Positions 12,955 to 24,551 of a DNA stretch of 64,000 nucleotides are shown here, in pieces; positions within the stretch are counted from its first letter, which is position 1, and each line of letters starts with the position of its first letter. The stretch spans positions 124,001 through 188,000 of the forward strand of contig JACGCN010000043.1 in assembly GCA_014905825.1 (NCBI GenBank). The letters are read 5' to 3'. The notes under the pieces are model-generated. The model did not search any database and had not been told where the DNA came from. It saw nothing but the letters and a program-made list of their open reading frames with translations. This DNA is from Lyophyllum atratum. Taxonomy: Eukaryota > Basidiomycota > Agaricomycetes > Agaricales > Lyophyllaceae. The position numbers and the translations under genes were made by a program.

Positions 12955-14326
12955 ATACACGCAAAGGATGAGCCTGTAATCCCTCACTTTCGCTGCCACC
13001 AGGAAGGACGACCGTCATATTCTTGTAAACAATGGCCGGACCATACATAGATGTAGTTTATTTAGTCTATGTACCCATAATACTTATCTCGTACCGTACA
13101 TTGTAGCACCACCCCAATCTTGCACAGCTTTACGCGCTTGGAGGCTTCGAATGATTTTGATCGTTTCATGCCACTGAATGAAGAGCAGGCAGTCTTTGCT
13201 TCTTGAGAGTTGATCGGAACTACGCGTCAATCGGTATCCACATCTCATAAGAAGCCGAAGATGCAGACGGCAGGGGAAAAGGGCCGATATAAACTTGACC
13301 CAAACAACCAGGAGAGAACCATTGTCACTCTGGTGGAGGTCGACAAATGGACAGAAGAACATAGAGCATGGAATCTTTCGGTAGCGATGGGCAGCGGCGT
13401 TTTGGGCGCAATTGTACGGGTAGAGTTTCAGAGAAGCGTTCAGCTATTGGCTATTTCCGAGATTACATTGAAAAGAAAGCGCAGCACTCGACTAGCGAGT
13501 TGACTTGGTGGGTTCTGAGTCAAGACGGCGGTAGTTCAAGTTGGCAACATTCAGCCGTGTAGAGGGTGAATCCTTTCGGCATTCGCTTGGCCTTTCGAGT
13601 GTGATTTCGTTCAACCTGGAGGCATGAATTGGAGGCAAACAACGCAATAGTCGTAGGGGTCGCGTTTTGTTTAATCTTATCTTCATAGCTAGAGCCTTGA
13701 CCTCATCATGCATTAGTCGCTAGTATCGGATATACCGCGGAGTATCGTCCTATACACCTCGGGAATGCTGAGTACCTTCGAGTGGCTCTGTTTTTATCCC
13801 TAAGCGGCCTATGTGGATAAAGTGAGCCCGGATCTCCTTCTACGCGTCTAAGCCCATCTGAACGCCCAGGCTTGTCCACACGCTCAAGCTTTACTAGTCC
13901 TTTCCAACCTAACTTACACGGGCATCTTATCCACTCGCAATGCTCCAGCGAGACATCACATATAAAACACCCTTCGGAAACCATGGGTGCCAACTGGCGT
14001 AACCGGCGCTGATGAGAAGCCTCGAGGACGCCTACAGGAGTTTCCCTTTGTGCGGTATTCCTGGAAGCATCTGATGATGTAGCACCTAACGTTGGAACAG
14101 ATGCGGCAGCGATGTTAATTGAGAACTAGCACTTGAATGTTTATAGGTGGAAATACTGCTTATCTCCACCAGAATGCGGGGGCCGAGGCGCCTCTGTGTA
14201 AGCGACATGCGCACAACATCTGGATCTGATTGGGATTTGATGCTGCTTATGGTAAAAGCATCGACATTTCCAGATAATAGAACATTCTATCTTCTCAAGT
14301 GGCGAATGTTAACAGACCCATAGCTT
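12955..14326. other. Intergenic region, nothing supportable
   Basis: Downstream flank of the MYB gene. Short overlapping frames on both strands (for example 13210-13503 plus and 13706-13993 minus) lack recognisable motifs and splice partners. Confidence 0.45.
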
Positions 14327-14908
14327 TTAAGCCCACACGTTAGGAGTACAGAACTCGACAGCTTTCGTCTCCGCTCTTCCGTTGGTCAGCTCGTCAGCAT
14401 TCCATAGTCGCCGGTGCATGTAGCGTGCCGCAGCTCGGGCATCTGGCCTATCACGACGACGAAGCCTTGCGACAATGAGAAGATAAGCCAGATCAGCCGA
14501 GTACGCCAGATACGTTTCGCAGAATGTTAACGTTTGTGCAGTCATGATCAGTCTATCGCCAAAAAAGATCAACATGAAACCCAGATGATAGCATATTTCA
14601 TAAAGCCGTGTCGCGGGGCCGAAGCTGAAAAGAAACAGACTCCGACCTGAAATGTGGAAGATCAACCAATGCGGCCAATAGAATACGCTACGTCGGCAAG
14701 GACACTGACTCCGGGATGGCGAAGCTCGAAACTTTGGGGAAGATCCAGCCATGAAGGGTAGAGGAATCCGTCGTAGAACACAACGGGAGCAGTACGCCGC
14801 GATGTTTGAAAACGAATAAGCAGGGTCTGTCACCGTCGCATAGCACATGAACGGGTACAAAAACTGGAAGCATGGCTGATCACTTGAAGAACCGAGCAGG
14901 AGAGTCAT
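14327..14908 (-). CDS. Possible membrane protein, unrecognised
   Basis: A 193-codon ATG-initiated frame, long for a chance ORF in this region. It has several hydrophobic stretches (around residues 14-35, 80-120 and 135-146) and a basic C-terminal third with LRRRDRPDARAAARY. This could be a fragment of a multi-pass protein or a non-coding frame with biased composition. No family is recognised, and no neighbouring exon was found. Confidence is low. Confidence 0.25.
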   Translation of the reverse strand: MTLLLGSSSDQPCFQFLYPFMCYATVTDPAYSFSNIAAYCSRCVLRRIPLPFMAGSSPKFRASPSRSQCPCRRSVFYWPHWLIFHISGRSLFLFSFGPATRLYEICYHLGFMLIFFGDRLIMTAQTLTFCETYLAYSADLAYLLIVARLRRRDRPDARAAARYMHRRLWNADELTNGRAETKAVEFCTPNVWA

Positions 14909-16124
14909 TTAGTAGAATTGACTGTCCGAGTATTTGATTGAGAAGGCGACGAAGTGACGACGCCAGGAAGAACTTCATAAGGATTACCCTGGATTACGGC
15001 CTATGCACTTGGGAGAAGTGCGAGGAGATGGTCGACCTTTAGTTGCCGAAAATTGGCCGACAGTCGCATGCGGTGGCCTTTCTAGTCCAACAGCATAGAC
15101 TGAATAGATACGAAAGAGATTGTGCGGAAGGAGGACTTAGAAATGCATTTCGAATCTCGATGTTCCGTTGATGGTTCGTGAAAATATCCCCGCAGTTGTT
15201 GTTTGTTTGCTAACAACATCTGAAGTTGAACTTCATCGCCGCGAATTTTTTCTTGGCAAGTTATCGCGTAGACCTCATGGATCTCTTACTCTTCCACCTC
15301 ATGAAGCGCGAAGGACGTGAATGTATATCTTCAAGAAAGTCATACCTTCTTTTGCCAAACTTTCTTTGAAGGGCTAGTCATGGGCGAAACCAGGATCTCT
15401 ACTGCAGGGTATGTTCACTTTCTCCACTTTCTCTCTCAACGAAATGCCGAGGATATACGGAGAAAATCATGAGACTGCGACTACGACGACAGTCCGAAGT
15501 TCGAACTAGGAGCATGTTCGGCGTTGTATAATCAGCGATGCTGGGCCAGAACGCATCGGACTTGGCGTTAACGAACGAGAGCATTTATTATGACGGGTAT
15601 GTCATTGTGTCTTAAATACGAGGCAAATGATTGTTCAACGCCTTGCGAGTTCTTAGTATCCTTTCTTCCGTCCATGTATGACGAATTGCATGAGTTTTAT
15701 GCCACCAGAAGCATTTGCTTAGCTTCAGGACAACCATGAAAGCTCAAGTTATGGGACCTCCAAAGGAACTATCTAATTAAATATTCCTATGACATCCTTC
15801 CTCATCGCCCTTATCCTTCCGCAGACTATTCGTCATTGGCTACAAGGTGAAAGCGCGGCCTGACCTGCTATTTATGTTTCTGAGGATCACACCTCAATTT
15901 TAATACCTGCCTAGCCTGGTATTAATCATTACGACGTATAATTTTCATAATGTATGCCAGAACTTGACGTTCAGCAATATCCCAAACTCATTTCGACCCT
16001 CCAAAACTATCGTCGGCAGATCATCGGGAATGGGAATTGCACGGCCCGCCGCATCCGCTCGTTATAAGTCGTTCATCGTGCAAGCCATCACTACCATCTC
16101 CCTATCTCAGAACCCTCGCACAGA
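14909..16124. other. Intergenic region, nothing supportable
   Basis: AT-richer sequence upstream of the aldose epimerase gene. Only frames under 65 codons are present, with no motifs, repeats or RNA genes seen. Confidence 0.5.
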
Positions 16125-17979
16125 ATGGCTGAATTCCGACCTGTATTGCTGACTCTCCCCTCGTTAACACCTTCGCTGGCTCTGGAGGTATTAGTCACGG
16201 ATCTTATCTATGACGAACGTCGTTTGGGCTAAAGTAAAGTCGCATCCCGTTAGATCCTACCTCACGGCCTCACTCTTCATCGAATCATCGTGCAAGCGGA
16301 TGGACGCGTAAGTCTTCCAGTCGTATATATTCTCTCCGGATCACTTACTAGAAATACTGCATACAGACGCATGACATTGTGATCGGCCCTGAGCTGCCAG
16401 AAGATCATGTTACGCAGAAATACACGAACAGCATCGTCGGGCGATACTCTAATCGTGTTCCAGTGGGGACACATATTCTAGAGAGGAATGGTATAAAGAG
16501 CGAGTTCACTGCGGTCGCCAATGGTGGGTACCGTTATGGTGGGAATGAAAGTCTCCTTTCTGACAAGGTCTTCAAGAAAACCCGAGGGTGTCCCTTCATG
16601 GAGGCCCTATAGGCTTCGATGCTGTACCTTGGACTTTACTCACTTCGGCAAACCCTGCCACCCTCTTCAGTGAGGCAGAGCTTAAACATCTATCGTCACC
16701 AAATGTTGCGTTCGCTATTTTCAGGCTAATCTCGGCCGACGGGGACCAAGGATACCCCGGAAAGCTCGTTATAGAGGCGCTTGTAGCGCTCGTAGGCCCT
16801 GGTGAGCAAGAGCGCAAGTATAGAACACCTGCAGATGTCCCCCAAGCCATTGCACCTGAGTATGATTTGGGAAGCATCGTGTTAACATATCGCGCGAAAC
16901 TGGATGAGGTGGGGAAAAAGACCGTCACACCCCTGAACCTTACTCAGGTGTGTCTGCCGTCTAGTTGGGTTGGCGAGCGAGTACTGCCTCGGGTCTGATA
17001 TTCTTTCGAAGCACTGGGGCTTCAACCTTGAAGCAAGTTTACGAGAAAGGCCATTGGCCACAGTAAATGGACACACCTTAACCATCAAAGTAAAACTTCT
17101 CTCATTCTACTAGCTCGCGTCTGACGGCATATCACTAGTCAGATCGGGTTGCCGAGCTCGGGCCCGACTCGCTCTTCACTGGTACTTACTTACTGGCTGA
17201 GGATCGTTCGCCACATGCCCATACAGCCAAGAAAATTGGAGATCTATTCCCTGCGAAGAGTTACGGTATATTAAGTGCTATTTTCCTCATCAAACTGGAA
17301 TGCTGACTGTTCTTATATCCCTATTAGATGACTATTACCTGCTCCAAAACCCCGGTGCTACCGATATACCCACTCGTATCCCGCTCTCCTCGTTCAACCC
17401 AGAGCTAGACCTTATCAAGGATGTCCTACAGCCATCTAATGACGATCAAGGAAATCCTACTCGTGGAAACCGCCCTGCTCCAGTAGTGGAACTCACCTCT
17501 GATAAATCTGGAATAAAACTAGTCTTTGATACCAATCGTACGTCAATCCGTCTTATGGGTGTATGGGTATAAGGCTTATTACGAATACCTGTTATCAAGA
17601 GCGAGGCGTGATGTTTTATGCTAATGGCCTTGCTAATCAGGGGTCTGGGGCACGCAAGAAGATCCATGGCGGATCAGGCATCAGGGGCAATGGAGGTTCC
17701 TATGGACCCGGCAGTACGTCTCTCAAGACTATATACTTGACATGAAACCCATTACTGATCTCCTGGCGCCTCTTCAATAGCCGCCGCCTTTTTGGAGTTC
17801 CATGAGGTAATTCTCGTTTTCAACCCTCCTATAATCGCTGATAATCGTCGCATTATCAGCCTCTCGCAGCATTTCTGGACCCAAAGAACAAGGATGGCGA
17901 TGATACTCTCCTGACTACTGACGAGCTATACCATAATTATGTGCGATGCGATGTCAAGTTCAAGGAGGTCGCTGAATAG
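16125..17979 (+). CDS. Aldose 1-epimerase (galactose mutarotase family)
   Basis: Interconverts alpha and beta anomers of aldoses such as galactose or glucose. The spliced protein begins MAEFRPVLLTLPSLTPSLAL, then ILPHGLTLHRIIVQADGR, THDIVIGP and HVTQKYTNSIVGRYSNRVPV, a classic mutarotase N-terminus. The region spliced as NLTQ-HWGFNL corresponds to the family's catalytic-His segment. Later exons give DDYYLLQNPG, RGVMFYANGLANQGSGARKK and TAAFLEFHEPLAAF, ending VRCDVKFKEVAE and TAG at 17977-17979. At least six short introns are needed. No signal peptide is clear, although the N-terminus is mildly hydrophobic. The gene seems intact and lies about 0.35 kb upstream of the DNA transposon. Confidence 0.9.
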
Positions 17980-18284
17980 TCGGCGAGCCGCGAGAATAAA
18001 TCCAAGCTAAATACGGTGATGTAATATTATATGCAAAATGTATCTAGACAACGTTGTACATGTAACTTGTCTCCAGTCCTTTTCGTGGTCTGGTAGTGCG
18101 TAAGGCTTCAAGCGGTTCTCTGGCGCACGCGATCACGCGGTGCAAGCGATCTGCGCGTTATTTGTCTGTATTGATTTTCCAGCTGCTTCTCCTTCTCCAT
18201 CACTTTCCCCGCCCAACTGGCGCCCAGTCATCCTCGTTTCATCGCCGCGCCCGTGGTCCCCATACTCCCATTCAAACTTCTCCG

Positions 18285-18333
18285 ATGTGGTTTCCTGCGG
18301 TGTCATCGTGGTTCTTCCGGTGCCAACCCGTCT
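18285..18333 (+). pseudogene. Probable 5' fragment of a host gene interrupted by the DNA transposon
   Basis: ATG at 18285 opens 16 codons plus one base up to the transposon insertion point. If the element and one 8-bp target copy are removed, the frame continues open into the host frame resuming at 24745. The frame is also open upstream of this ATG, and a downstream ATG pair exists at 24777/24780. The insertion could therefore lie in the 5' UTR rather than the coding region. Confidence 0.4.
18326..18333 (+). repeat. Left target-site duplication, ACCCGTCT
   Basis: Eight bases directly abutting the left inverted repeat. They are repeated exactly at 24737-24744 directly after the right inverted repeat. 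Confidence 0.92.
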
Positions 18334-18518
18334 ACGGTGCACGAGCTGTATCAGCCAGGATTTCAACTCGCGGTTTCGAATCAAAGATGTTGAGAAGTTA
18401 TTTACCGTACGTAACTTCGACAGGTCGGTAAGGTCGGGAGTAATTTCCGAGGGCTGGGATATGTGCATGTACTTTTTCCATGGGACTTTCACCCATAACA
18501 TAGCCAATGGATATGTTT
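18334..18518 (+). repeat. Left terminal inverted repeat (185 bp)
   Basis: Matches the reverse complement of 24552-24736 with one difference (CCGTACG here, CCATACG in the other copy). Weaker similarity (CTCAACTAAG) continues about 25 bp further in. The repeat happens to be open in one frame in both copies. Confidence 0.93.
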
Positions 18519-18690
18519 CTGTCATCACTCAACTAAGCTCAAGGCACTTCTAATGCCCATGTGTCCTGGTTTCGGTCCTGCTTCTGATAAATGGCAAACG
18601 CGATATAGTGGACATGGGTTTTCACGCCTCACGCGTTTCTTGGAACAACATGACCAAACAAAGCAGTTTCCCATCTATAGGGAGTTTGTA

Positions 18691-18759
18691 GTGATTTCGT
18701 CGCGCTTCAGCTTCAACAGCTGCAGTAATAAGACAGGTGTGTATTCTTTCAAATGCCTA
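18691..18759 (+). repeat. Left subterminal inverted repeat (69 bp, diverged)
   Basis: Similar, with scattered differences, to the reverse complement of 24033-24101. Shared blocks include GCTTCAGCTT and AAGACAGGTGTGTAT. It lies 357 bp from the left end, upstream of the kinase gene. It may be a shared promoter or a transposase-binding region. Confidence 0.7.
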
Positions 18760-19223
18760 TCTTTTATTTACTTACTCAAGTTCTTAGATCCTGTCTTTTG
18801 TCTAGTTACTCAAATTCTTAGATGAGACCAACCACTCGATGATAACTGCTAATAACCGCCATTCATGCTGTAAGTAGTCAGTGACACATATGTACGTATT
18901 CATGACCATTCCGTCGCTCAAGAGATAGAACTAACACTAGCATAGGGAAATAAGTGGATTTAAAGATGACAACTTGGCATACCGCTAGTGTACCATAGAC
19001 ATGCTTGAGCTTAGGCTAGAAACTTGTCACTGACTCATGGTATGTCAGTTCTGAGTTAGGTTTTTGAGCTCATAACGTTCTAGACTCCTGTCATGCGGCT
19101 GGGAAGCTCTTCCTGATACAAAATTTACTGATCTTGCTATGTACTGTAAGAATAAAGTTTGACAGTTTTTTTCGCCTCACAGCGTTGAAGTTTTGAAGCA
19201 TTCAAGTTTCCTTGCATACAAAC

Positions 19224-21616
19224 ATGGGCATCTGTTCCGAGTGTGGCGTTGATTTTCCGAAGCTTTTAGATTCGGAGTGCAAGAAGTGTGTCAAGCGCCT
19301 TAGTGTCAGTTCTGATGCTGAGCTTAAAGCAGTTGAGGTCAGTCCCGCATTTGATTTCGGCAACGTAGTCTAACTATAGTTTTTTATAGGCCATCCCGCA
19401 GTGCGTCGAGTGTGGTGTGGTATACCGCTTCATGAAAAAAAACCTTTGCGGCGCCTGCGAACCAAGAGACCCAGAAGCGCACGATCAACGTAAGATATTG
19501 ACAGTTTGTATTACTTTTTCAAACACATCAACGCGGTAGACTTTCAGGTGCTGAAGCGGGACAAAATATCTTGGACCGCGCAATTCAACATCGAGAGAGA
19601 GCGTCCGAGCACCGATTAAACCAGTCCGCGAATAGCCAGAACCCTGCGCTTTTAAATGCAACTCAGAATAAGGAGCGTCTTCTTGCGCTGAAGAAGCAAA
19701 GCAAGTCGGATATGGTTACAATCGAGATGTCCTTATTCATCTTCCCAGCCAACGGGACCAAAGCTAAGAAGGTACGTCGTTTAAAGTTCACTGACTATTG
19801 ATATACTGAACAACCTGGTAGACGCAGCTGTTGCCCCTTCTTAAGAGATTCTATGGCTCCGACCCCACTCCGGACGTCTTCCAATATGCTAAAGTCGAGC
19901 TGAAGAAGGCATTGCTCGCAGCACCGGACTCACAGGCTGTCAACAAAAATATGTTGAATTTCGAAGAGTAAGCGACACTTTGGCTGTAACTTCGATTAGA
20001 ATTCAACGTTAATGATCATTCTAGGCCTACATTTGGGATCGCCCTTGCGGCAAAGGTCCATAACATCAATCCGAACGATGATCAATTTCAGGGTACAGTC
20101 GATAGGATGTTCAGTCAACTAAGGAACGACGCGAAGTTAAGCGACGCGGATATCAAGAGTAAGAATATCCCTCTTCGTGTTTTTGTATACGAATCCCATC
20201 GTGTAAGTCATTGATCTCGACGACGTCTGTCTTGGAGCCTGACAATTTTACAGGACTGGTCAGATAATGATGACGAGCCCGTTGTCTTAGCCACTAGATC
20301 ATCTGCGCGTAGTGGTAGGGCGGCATCCGCAGCTCGCGCACCTGCCACCAAGCGCAAAGCAGCTACCAGTAAGTGCACATCTATTTAACTCATCCCATCC
20401 AGCTTCCTCGTATATTGATATATTGGCCAGGTATCTCGTCCGCCACTCGGTATACGAGCTCGTACCGCCCCCGAAAGGTGTCTGCGATTGTCGCGATTGA
20501 AGACGCCGAAATTAAGTATGATCGTTATCAATTCGTGCCAACGACATTTACTGTCGATGAATCTGGCAATGTTGGGGAGCATATCAGCCTTCAAGAGCAG
20601 ACTATCAAGGTCGCTCGTGACTGGAAAGATAACGTGGGTGAGAAACCCAAGGGTGGATACCTTGCGAAAGGGTTGATGAAGTATGCATTTCTTGTGAGTT
20701 CAGACATCGTCTCGTTAAGCTCATCATTAACTCTTCAGTATAGGGCCGCATAGAAGGCAAAACTTATGCCGTATTCCAATGCAAACCAGACAGAGTTACG
20801 GAGTCCCAGAACCTCATTGATCTGACCGCTGAGTTACGCCTGCTGGCCCTTGGTCAATACTTTGCAGAATCTTTTGCAGCCCGGGCGAGTTCCAAGGGCG
20901 TAGACATCCCAAGTACGTTCAATTTTCATTCAAGAAGTCAAACATCCCCTAAAGATATCTTTTTGACAGGTATACGGTGGAACTTCCGTGATGCGTTTCT
21001 CGGTACGGTCACATCAGGCCTACTTCCGGAACCGACGGCAGGAATGCAGGACACCCGAAGCCTTGTATTCACGTCGTTTTTTGCTGCGCCTCTTCTCAAT
21101 ATGCGTGGGCTTTACACGGAACGAAAATTCAGCGGATGCGATACAGCTGGAGATAATGTTGACACAATTGGACGCGCGATTGATGCATACGCGCACCATA
21201 TTCTGGTGGACACTGACGGAGACCTTCTGATGACTGACTTGCAAGGTACGCCTTCATTATATCTCACATTCTGACACTTATATCACGTCACTTAGGTGTT
21301 GTGGGCCCGGACAAAGAGGTCATTCTATTCGACCCTCAAGCACATTCGTGAGCGACACTATTTATCCAACACCCTGATCTTTGCTAATAAGCAGTTTAGA
21401 TCTCAAAAGAATACAGGGTTTTGGGACGGCGGGCGCCAGCGGATGCGGGAATGGTCTGAGGCTCATAAGTGCAAGACACTGTGCAGGCAGCTTGGTTTGA
21501 AGGGTGTCATAGTTGACCTTCAGGATATGGGGACTGAAGTCACTCCTCCCGCTAGTCTCACGAGAGGTCCACTTCGCATTGGGTTCCCTTCGCCTAAGGT
21601 AGAAAATGTAGATTAA
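19224..21616 (+). CDS. Alpha-type (MHCK/EF2K-like) protein kinase with twin N-terminal zinc ribbons, transposon-borne
   Basis: Predicted Ser/Thr kinase of the atypical alpha-kinase family. The N-terminus has two C-x2-C-x11-C-x2-C motifs (Cys 4/7/19/22 and about 43/46/58/61). A middle region has ATKRKAATS-type basic sequence. The C-terminal kinase domain shows KTYAVFQCKPDR, LRLLALGQYFAESF, ILVDTDGDLLMTDLQG, VILFDPQAHS and EAHKCKTLCRQLGL; the last two supply the His/Cys zinc site typical of the fold. About ten short introns give a protein of very roughly 600 residues. ATG 19224 was chosen because it is in frame with the first zinc ribbon. It faces the integrase gene tail to tail inside the same inverted repeats. 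Substrate and role are unknown. Confidence 0.85.
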
Positions 21617-22057
21617 CTTTGTAATCTATAGTCTACAGCATTTGTTGGAATAACAACCCTTCGTGCCCTATGCACGGCTGCTATTGGACAATCTGCGGCA
21701 TAAACAGACGAGCGGTATAGTCTAAATTCAGTTTATCTATTTCGCTGATACACTCAACCTACCTTATTTCACTGAAGAACTTCGCATAGCTACACAGCTC
21801 CCGTAGTTGAGATAGTGTACGGGAGATAGTCTACCTTATATACTTTATGATACTCAACGTGTTACTTCAGTCCATTCTACACTAGCTAAGGTAAGCACCG
21901 TCTCCATACCATTTACTTACATCCTTACTAATTTACCTATCAGTATTAACCTTAGTTCAATAGTGATAGCAATATAGTCCGTTCTACACTAACTAAGTAT
22001 TAACCTTAGTTCAATAGCACCTTGCGCAATACACTTCAAACTTGTACTCGACTAATG
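21617..22057. other. Spacer between the two convergent transposon genes, with short direct repeats
   Basis: Between the kinase and integrase stop codons. It contains repeated blocks such as TATTAACCTTAGTTCAATAG (twice, around 21943-22017) and TTCTACACTA variants. No ORF is supportable. Confidence 0.6.
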
Positions 22058-23650
22058 CTACATGAGAGGAAGAAGCGACTGGAAAACCTGCCAGACATTG
22101 TCGAATGTCAACAACGAGATTTGCAGAGAGTCATATGCGGCCTGTGCTCTGGCAGCATAGTCAGCGTGGACAAACTGAATCAGCTCCTCTCCTCCGATAT
22201 CCTCCATAAGCTGTCGAACTATAGCAACATTGACTGGCTGGAGATAGTTCGATGCGCCGTACTTGTGACAAAGTGAAATGGCAACATTCGGTGAGGTACC
22301 AGACGGAAGCTGTTTGTTCTTATCGAAACGGACGACGTGGTCATTCATTGTCTTCCGGAAATTGTCGAGCTCTTGTTGGATTAGTTTCGGCCATAGCCAC
22401 TGAACGAGCTCGCTAGTTTCAAGGGATCAATCTTCAAGGTTGCGTAGAGGCGACACAAAGACTTACTATTGCTTCGGAATATTGGAATCATAAATGGTAC
22501 CCTGGCCAATGTCCCAATACGCTCGGACATTATCGCCCCAGTGAACGCGAAGCCGCATCCATCCTCGTTCAATCGTAATATTATAGACACTCTTGAGGAA
22601 CCGATGGGCAGGCCCAAACTCGACCATCTCAAGCTCAGGTGAGAAATGTTCCCTAAGTAATTATATTGAGTGAGTATTATCCATGAGTCCTTCAACAACA
22701 AGAAACTTACCGAAGGGCAACCGCAAGCCCATACAAAAGTACGGTCTCGGACCCGCAGTCGGTGGTAGACTGCAACGCCATCCCTATCAAACATAACAGC
22801 CTCAATATGTGACAATATCAGGTATAACGAGGAGAAGAGCTCACCCCCCAATTCAGCAACGAGCGACAGATACAAGTACGCTACTGAATGCTGGTATCGA
22901 TTATTGGGTATGACCCATAGTCCAAGCCATTTCCCGGACCATTTCTCCCGAACTCCCCATATAGGGAAGCCAATCTGTGAAAGTTTGTCGTGGCCATCTG
23001 CCGACCACTCATGGTGCGGACCAAGGCTGGTCAGCACTCCACGCTGGATCTTCCTTGCGCTTGGCTCCCGTACCCTGAACCCCTCAGGATGATGGAGGCG
23101 CATCTCGTCAGTGACGCACTGCCTGTAACATATGATGAGCGAAAGAGTCATGACCAACAACTCAGCAAGCACGTACCGAGTCAGATGTGTGCCAGTATCA
23201 AAGATGATGGCCTCGCGTGTAAGACGAGGTCCACGGCGCCCGGTGGGATCTTGGGACATTTGATCGAGGACAAGCTGCCGCTTGTCAGACTCGGACATCT
23301 CCCGTGTCGTCTTTCCGCTCCCAAATAGCCCAAGTTTTTTGCAGCGACGGGCAACCGATGCTTCGCTAAAATTGTACCAGTAATTAGTGTCAATTCAACG
23401 AAACTATGTAGAAGTGAACATACCTAAGCACAATCTGATGATCAGCCCATAGTAGTTCGCTGATGGTCTTCCGGTTAGTTATGTTTCTTCGGAAAAAGTC
23501 TTGCAAGGCGGCTGTGGTGCGTGGGTCGTCCTTAGGTGCTGGTGAGATTCATTTAGTAACCTAGATTAGTGTCGTTGAGCAAGTCGGTAACGCACGACAC
23601 TGCTTATGTTGATTTATGCCGCTCGGGTTGTTGTTTGACCTCGTAGACAT
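22058..23650 (-). CDS. Integrase-fold DDE protein, candidate transposase
   Basis: Predicted transposase with a retroviral-integrase-like (RNase H fold) core, of the type common as uncharacterised basidiomycete proteins. Six or so short introns are needed. Spliced order: N-terminal part with SEASVARRCKKLGLFGS (helix-turn-helix-like); first Asp in HHEWSADGHDKLSQIGFPIW; second Asp in LQSTTDCGSETVLLYGLA; Glu in FLKSVYNITIERGWMRLRVH; then EYGLVQ-type C-terminal block QWLWPKLIQQELDNFR and LPSGTSPNVAISLCHKYGA. All three catalytic positions are present and no frameshift or premature stop remains after splicing, so it may be functional. The first exon (ATG 23648-23650, joined through HKQC-PPKDDPRTT) is the least certain. 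Length is about 420 residues. Confidence 0.85.
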
Positions 23651-24032
23651 GACTGGAGAGAAACTGAGGTCAGTGAAAAATTCGGTGTATGCTTTATACT
23701 TGACTAGGGTTCCACCGAAGCACTGAGACAGACAAGGGCGTGAGTCTGAATGACTACTAACCGATTTTTCACGTTGTGATCCACCAACTTCATGTATTCT
23801 GCCGCCTATCGTAGCCCTACTTGTCAAACAATAGTAATGCATGAGGGTATTCTATCACGTACCTAGGGTGTCGAGGCCCGCATCGCTCCACGCCTTCACG
23901 AGTGACTTGCGCACGCGTGGCTATGCCTTGAGGCCTGGATTGTTGGATGTCCTAACTCATGGCCAACTCATGGCTTCAACATGGCTTCTAAACACATAAT
24001 ACAAGCAAAGATTTGAGTAATTGAATAGGAAA

Positions 24033-24101
24033 CAGGCCATTGAAAGTATACACACCTGTCTTAGTGCTGCAGCCGTGAAAGCTGAAGCACGACGAAGTCA
24101 C
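24033..24101 (-). repeat. Right subterminal inverted repeat (69 bp, diverged)
   Basis: Counterpart of 18691-18759 in inverse orientation, 635 bp from the right end and upstream of the integrase gene. It is clearly more diverged than the terminal repeats. Confidence 0.7.
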
Positions 24102-24284
24102 TGGCATGGCATTGCCCATAACGGGATGTTGATCGTAGAATCGCGTACACGCGTCGGGATCACGTGGGTACGCGCGTGACCAGCTACCAAACTCCTGCCA
24201 GAGGATCGAAAGGGAGAAGGGAGACGGAAGCATTTCGGTACTATACAGTTTTACTCACATGGAGGGACACTCGTAGACAGATAT

Positions 24285-24417
24285 CTCAGTCGTTCCCATA
24301 CACCGACTGAGGTATGTCATTTATCATAGCTATACTCGCACCATGATACTTACTTATAGTTTAGTTCTTATCCGTAACAAGTACTACCATACATCAGTCG
24401 TTCCCATACACCGGCTG
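24285..24417. repeat. Pair of short hairpin repeats near the right transposon end
   Basis: CAGTCGTTCCCATACACC is repeated at 24287 and 24395, followed by GACTG and GGCTG. Each copy has self-complementary ends (CAGTCG ... CGACTG in the first, nearly so in the second). Such subterminal repeats often bind a transposase; that role is inferred. Confidence 0.6.
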
Positions 24418-24551
24418 AGTTTTTAGTATCCGTAACACGGGAAACTGTTCTGCCTGGTCACGTTATTCCCGGCGAACATATGTGAGAACCTAGTATAGAC
24501 AATGGTAGAACCTTTGAGCTCAAGTTAAAACTTAGTTGAGAAGTAACAGGA

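Noticed and set aside
18340..18540. Open frame conserved in both transposon ends (24552-24736 inverse)
   Set aside because: The two copies are the same terminal inverted repeat with one base change, so the shared frame reflects DNA identity rather than coding.
18553..18825. ORF with similarity to the minus-strand ORF at 23988-24233
   Set aside because: The similarity comes from the subterminal inverted repeat; there is no start context, motif or splice continuation into the kinase or integrase genes.
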